64,000 nucleotides of DNA from Turritopsis dohrnii. Lineage: Eukaryota > Cnidaria > Hydrozoa > Anthoathecata > Oceaniidae. A program made the position numbers and the translations under genes. The stretch spans positions 434,001 to 498,000 of the forward strand of contig BQMF02000029.1 of the NCBI GenBank assembly GCA_027922465.2, in the 5' to 3' direction. The notes beneath the pieces are model-generated. The model searched no databases. It saw nothing but the letters and a program-made list of their open reading frames with translations, and was not told the origin of the DNA. Below, piece after piece: positions 59,011 through 64,000 of the stretch (position 1 is its first letter; each line of letters starts with the position of its first letter).

Positions 59011-62000
59011 AGCGTATCAACCCCGTATCAACCTGTACATAGAATAAGCCATATTTGCTTGGCTTTTGGAGATAGCACATAATAAGTTTACTGGGCTGTA
59101 CTTCCAAAACAAATTGGAGGAATTTAGTCTTCTGAATCTCGATTGTTGGAAAAATGAATGATAAAACTAAAATACTTAATTACACTTTTTGATAAAAACT
59201 TAAGTACATAGATGACATCTCCCACCAGCGCAAAATTAAACTTTTCAGAGAAACCATCAAATAAAGCCACCTGTACTTAGGTTGTTTGTTATCAGAAATA
59301 CCGTTTAAGTGGTTTTGATTTGGCTCTTCTTAGAATGAAATTTGAAAAATAAACATCTTATCAAACTTTACCCGAACGCTTAGGCAGAGATCGTATTGGA
59401 AGAAATTTCTGCCGAATGTATTTTTGTTTATTATTTTACCGAATAAATAACTAATTCCACGAATTTGCAAGGTGCAAGCAGCAGTCTGATAATTCGCAAA
59501 AAGTACGTCACGATTTCTCTAATTTCTTAAAATAAAATCTAGACTTGAAAGAAACCAGCCTGTGTTGTTGAACCAACATCGGAAGAACATCTGCTGCTGG
59601 GAGGGAAGAGGCAATTAAGAAAATTGAAAATGTTACATTAAGGCTGAATTACACAATCCGATTTTAAAATTTTAAAAAATTTTCATATTTTTAAGGCGTG
59701 AATAAAGGAAACTTTCGTGAAAATTTTGCTTTTTCATTTTTTTTCACTAATCCTAAGAACAATGGACTGGACTTTCGAATGGTGCAAAAATTAAGTAGAA
59801 ATTTGTTTTTTTCATTAAAACATTCTTCTTCCTGTTTATCACTTCATTAGTCATGTATCGTATAAACAAAACATACGATCAAATAATACACGACAGGAGA
59901 ACTCTCATTGAGAATAAAATAATTACTTAAATCTATCTGGTTTCTTGGTAAACAGCTACCGCCATCTTTAAGTAGAACCAAAAGAACTGGAATTGGGCGT
60001 TGTAGTTCAGCTGATGAGACGAAAGCAGTAATAAAGAAAAGCCACCATAAATAAAAAGAAAGAAAACTGCGAAAAAAGAAAACGTTTTCTGCAACTAATC
60101 GACAACGGAGCGATGGAAAACGGAGATTCTACATGTACCAACAGTTTATTAGAAAAGGATTCTAACACTACAGACGAAAGTATCCGGTCTTTCATTTGAC
60201 GATTCTTGTGACGAGTGGTTGCCATAGTTTTAATATACCGTAATTATCCTAATTTAGTCTGCCTCCTAATTTAGTGCGCGCACTCAAGTTACGATAATTT
60301 CTTTTAAAAAATATTTCTTGCAGTAATTTCTGGCTCTAGTTATTTAGTGCGCACCCTCTTCAGAAAATAAGGGAAAGTTTATAGTATACAAATATTACTC
60401 TAAAACAAAACTATTTTGGTTCATTTGTTGATTCGTTTGTATTCCTCAGACAAGATGCCGTTAACTGGTTGCTGAAGCACTACGTACTTGAAAAATCATC
60501 CTGATATGATCAAAATTCATTTTGTGTTTGTGGGATCACAACAAAATACTGACCCAACAAAATACTGATCCAACAAGGTAAGGAATGTTGAGTTCCTGAA
60601 ACAAACTAATGAACTCTGTAAAAGAAAATATGATGAAGAAGAACTGCAAGAAAATCTTTCTTTAATGTCGCCCACCATGGTTGGGTGACGAAGAAAATTT
60701 TTTACCTGAAAGCTCTCAAAAGGCCCTAAAACAGCCAATTTTTACTTTAAAACGTTCTTTAAAACGTATAAATGAACAGAACTTGAGTTATGATGTTAAC
60801 TTAAGCTGTAAAAAAAAATAATGAAAATATCTTTAAAAATAAACTTTTTTAGGAAAAGGAAAAACCCATTTTTTCTTATGATTTGAAAACGCCAAAAAGT
60901 ATAAGTGTAGCTTTAGCCGTTTTGACGATGAAGCTTGAAACTTGAAAAATAAACACCTTGATATTGTTACTTTTTCCAAATAATTTTGATATTTTCGGAT
61001 CATAGAAATACGAATCGGATAGAGCAGATTTATGGCTGTCTACTTTCATCCCGAAATAAACAATTTTTACTGAAATCAAGGATATGAAAAATCATGCTCT
61101 TTCCTTTACTCAGACGGGTGTCTCGTGTCTACACATCTTATCCGTTTGAGTAAATTCTGAAAGTTTCTGAAAAAGGAGGTTGGTGGGATCTTTTAAAAAT
61201 TGTTAATTGCCGAATTTAAGCATGGAGGTCTTTTCGAGTTGGAGATTTTTACATCGACACCTGATATCTTTGACTCTTGAAACAGCCGATTCCCCTAACA
61301 TCAAACTGTCTATTGCATGCATTCGTTTCACAATATTAACTTATTGGAGAGAAAGTAAATTATTTACTGAACAAACTCAATCGAAACGAAAGTGTCGAAA
61401 ATTAAGCTTTTAGATGTCCTTTAATTCTTGAGTGATACGAAGTTTTGATTATACGCCGCGTTTAAGTTTTAACTCGTTTCTATATTGGTAATTACCTGGA
61501 ATTAGTTCCACTGTGATTTTCACTTAAAGGGAATCTAAACTCAAAAAAATTGTTTTGTCATTTGGAAGTGTTTCAAAAATGAAGTGAGAATTTTAAAAAA
61601 ATCACAGTTTGTTATCAAAACAGATTGTTACTCCGACAATATCTAGGAACGAAAACTGTTTTTCAAAACAGAACGAAAAATTCAAAAACTGATAAAAAAA
61701 ATAACTATTCTGGGAAGAAAAAACGAAAATGATGAATTTGCATCCAGGTTCTGATATTATCATAACGGAAGAAAATAAACTTTTTGTTTTCCTTTTTATT
61801 TTGTTGTCTTCATGTTACTAAGACAAATATTTACAATGATTAAATAAGAAAATGAAATCTAACCCATAAAGATAAATAAATATGACAACATAAAATGTTC
61901 AACGTAGCAATGGAATTTGAAAAAATACAATTACTTTGAAATAACTTCTTCACTAAGTAATTTTTCAACTTAGAAAATATTGTTTTAATCAAATTAAATT

Positions 62001-62496
62001 TTTTTTCCTGTGTTCATGGCTCACAGAACTTCACGTGACCAGCTATAATAACAAAATTATTAATAGTATGCAAATATTCATACATTAAACATGCATTGTA
62101 ATTAAGTTTTGATCTCTAAGAGACTTTGAATATTTCATGTTTAGACAATATAATATATTAGATATAATGTAAAAATTAAAAATATTTCTCCAACTGAGTT
62201 ATTTTATGTATATATTGCAAAGATCATTTGCCATGTATATAAGAGGGGAATAGATTGTTTTGTTTCCCAGGCTTTTTAATTCCCATTTGAGCCTGTTTGT
62301 ATTTTTTTCATTTCTTAAAAAAAAGAAAATTATAAAACATGACAAGCTTTACAAATGAAAATCAGATGAAAAAAATTGTTGAATCCACTGAAACCTAAAC
62401 ACTTGAAAACTTTTGTATGAAAAAAGTATATAAAGGTTACAGTAACAATACTACAATTATCATAGTAGCAGACACTATGAAATCATTAAATTGAAA
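59011..62496. other. Intergenic region before the promethin-like gene, repeats only
   Basis: The stretch near 60236-60370 (TACCGTAATTATCCTAATTT, AGTGCGCGCACT) and the CCCACCATGGTTGGGTGAC block at 60670 (shared with 25626) are repeat remnants. The 3' untranslated region of the minus-strand gene should occupy the last few hundred bases. A short plus-strand frame at 60114-60200 (MENGDSTCTNSLLEKDSN) has no support. No further gene was recognised. Confidence 0.5.
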
Positions 62497-62904
62497 TCAT
62501 TGATTTTTAGTCTCAGTTAGAGGTATACCACTTTGATTCTTCATTTTCCGTTTAATAGCATAAATTACACTGCAGAAAAGTATAAAGGTGCCAGTTAAAA
62601 AACAGCTTGTTAAGAGTGCAAAAAAAACTGCTATAACAAAAACACCAATTGCTAAGGACGTAAGAGTTCCAAATACCACAAATCCTCCACAGATTGTGAA
62701 AGTTAGGATGAAAAATATGGAGACAAACAAACAAGTTGTTGGCAAAGCAATGAGAAAGAGGGTGGAACCAGTGAAGACTGATGCAATCGGCCTTTCATAA
62801 ATAAACTTCAGTATTGGCTCCATGAAAGCCTCCCAGTCTGTGTTTCTCCAGTGATCCAACATTGAACGATAATAAGTGCTACCGAAGTTGCTTTGTTGTT
62901 CCAT
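62497..62904 (-). CDS. Promethin/LDAF1-like lipid-droplet protein
   Basis: A single exon of 135 codons with ATG at 62904. The product has a polar N-terminus (MEQQSNFGSTYYRSML), a short amphipathic part with WRNTDWEAF, then from about residue 41 to 115 almost continuous hydrophobic helices with Gly breaks (ICGGFVVFGTLTSLAIGVFV), and a basic tail (AIKRKMKN). This matches the family's double hairpin that inserts in the ER and lipid-droplet surface. LDAF1 works with seipin to start lipid droplets. Length is slightly below the human protein. Identity rests on topology and length, as the sequence is poorly conserved; another small multi-pass membrane protein is possible. Confidence 0.6.
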   Translation of the reverse strand: MEQQSNFGSTYYRSMLDHWRNTDWEAFMEPILKFIYERPIASVFTGSTLFLIALPTTCLFVSIFFILTFTICGGFVVFGTLTSLAIGVFVIAVFFALLTSCFLTGTFILFCSVIYAIKRKMKNQSGIPLTETKNQ

Positions 62905-63426
62905 TGTTTTTAGATTTATGGCTTAATAAGATCAATATAACATATAAGAAGCGCAGGATTCTGATTTTTCTAAAAGGCTGAGCCAAATTTACCCGCTGAT
63001 ACTTTTTTAAAAAATATAGAACATAGAGAAAAAGAAAAGAAATTTCATAACAAACTCTTTAAAGTTCAGAATAATCGGACAGGTCGCTTATTATTAATTT
63101 CTAAGAAATACTCCATCCAAGACGAATTAACAAAAACCTACTTTATTTTGTTGTTCTTAAGATTGTTCACCATTTTGACGTTATATATCACAGTGTACTG
63201 CGAACCAGTACGTGATGTTTCTGAGTCATTGTTGCGTGGGAGCAGGCCGAGCATCGTAGTGACACTAAAAACCTTATGTTCTAAATTGATCGTAATTTGG
63301 CGAAGAATTTATTCACTGACACTGACAGAACTGAGAAACATAAACTTTTTAGTTACACCTATCATTACGGAATTGTCACTGTTTTAAAAACTTATTAGAA
63401 AATATTGATATTTTTGAATAGCTATA
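62905..63426. promoter_or_regulatory. Divergent promoter between the LDAF1-like and GRB2-like genes
   Basis: The two start codons point away from each other with 522 bases between. No core element is named. The plus-strand open frame at 63148-63387 inside this region lacks family features and is taken as chance. Confidence 0.5.
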
Positions 63427-63513
63427 ATGGAGGCTCAGGCACTTCACGACTTCACACCCCAAAGTAGTAGTAATGAAGATGAATTGCCTTTCAGAAGAGG
63501 ATCCATTTTAAAG
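63427..63513 (+). CDS. GRB2-like adaptor, first coding exon (N-terminal SH3, partial)
   Basis: ATG then 29 codons to a GTAATA donor: MEAQALHDFTPQ...DELPFRRGSILK. GRB2-type adaptors begin MEAxAxYDF and have DELSFxRGDILK, with an intron at this same point after ILK, so the position of the donor supports the call. The ALYDF motif has His for Tyr and the RT loop is about three residues longer than usual. GRB2 links activated receptor kinases to SOS and Ras through SH3-SH2-SH3. The other exons lie beyond the window, so GRAP or another SH3 protein cannot be excluded. Confidence 0.78.
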
Positions 63514-64000
63514 GTAATAAAGCAGGTTTTCTATGTATAGCGTAACTTTAATAGCCGTGTTTATAATTACGATTCATGCTAAAAACACAAATTGAGAGGG
63601 TGCTATCAAATTTGCAATTTTAGCAATGCGAATAGCACCCATATAAAAACAATTTGGTATTGTGTCTTAAATCAATTTCAATTTCATCAGGGGCAATATC
63701 ATGCCCAATTTTCCACAAATGGGAAGTGAATGTTTTGCATTGGGGAGTTTTGTGACAAAAAGGCAGTAACAGAAAAAAATAAATGAGTAATCTATCTGCT
63801 TATACCGAAGCTAGTATAAAATCTGAATTTGAGCAGTTGTAGGTTTGCCTAGATGCACTTTGGGATCTGATACTTTAATCGGATGAATTTTTGCGAGATT
63901 AATTTTCCCAAGTTCAAAAACTTGCTAATTTTTTTGGATTTATTTTCACAAATAGCCACTTTGAAAAATTTCATGTGGATTAAATTTTACAAATGGTGTT
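63514..64000 (+). other. First intron of the GRB2-like gene
   Basis: No second exon was found before the window ends. At 63880-63995 the TTTTTGCGAGATTAATTTT and GTGGATTAAATTTTACAAAT pieces resemble the GCGTGGATTAATTTTTGCG repeats of the CCTTAAAGGG family, so a repeat copy may run off the end. Confidence 0.5.

Noticed and set aside
63148..63387. 79-codon open frame with a hydrophobic start
   Set aside because: It lies in the divergent promoter, lacks any family feature and has repetitive-looking composition.

Overview
This window comes from an animal nuclear genome. It is AT-rich, has many spliced genes with GT-AG introns, and is crowded with transposon relics. The gene set (polycystin-1-like channel, Tweety homologue, core-fucosyltransferase-like enzyme, promethin/LDAF1-like protein, GRB2-like adaptor) and the transposon mix (Penelope-like, pogo/Tigger, Harbinger-like MITEs, tRNA-derived SINEs, a HIRAN-like relic, a relic with a HAITGCDTTS motif) suggest a non-bilaterian metazoan, most likely a cnidarian and perhaps a hydrozoan. 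The species is inference. No search was run; all exons were read by eye from reading frame, splice sites and phase.

Layout. (1) 1.3-12.75 kb, plus strand: the last eight exons of a polycystin-1-type channel. Its introns hold a ~127-bp satellite array, a 325-bp MITE and a decayed Penelope-like retroelement. (2) 28.66-13.80 kb, minus strand: a leucine-rich-repeat gene with one large LRR exon and two downstream exons that fit in phase. Inside its last intron, on the same strand, lies an apparently intronless FUT8-like gene with two reading-frame breaks, flanked by inverted repeats. The same intron holds a cluster of a 13-bp motif (TTCCGTCCGACAA). (3) 29.0-52.1 kb, plus strand: a 14-exon Tweety homologue (TTYH), head-to-head with the LRR gene. 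Its 16.5-kb first intron is a transposon graveyard: a 3.8-kb foldback with a transposase-like ORF, several MITEs, a HIRAN-like relic, a pogo relic, a GATC-rich subterminal-repeat element, a LINE relic and a G-run element. TTYH exon 9 is preceded by four tandem 36-bp copies of its own splice acceptor. (4) 53-62.4 kb: intergenic repeats, including a SINE with a target-site duplication that split an older transposon gene. (5) 62.5-64 kb: a single-exon promethin/LDAF1-like gene (minus) and the first coding exon of a GRB2-like adaptor (plus), sharing a ~520-bp divergent promoter.

The host genes are a channel subunit, a membrane protein, a Golgi enzyme, a lipid-droplet protein and a signalling adaptor. 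They form no evident pathway or cluster, and what the region shows mainly is gene structure shaped by repeats.
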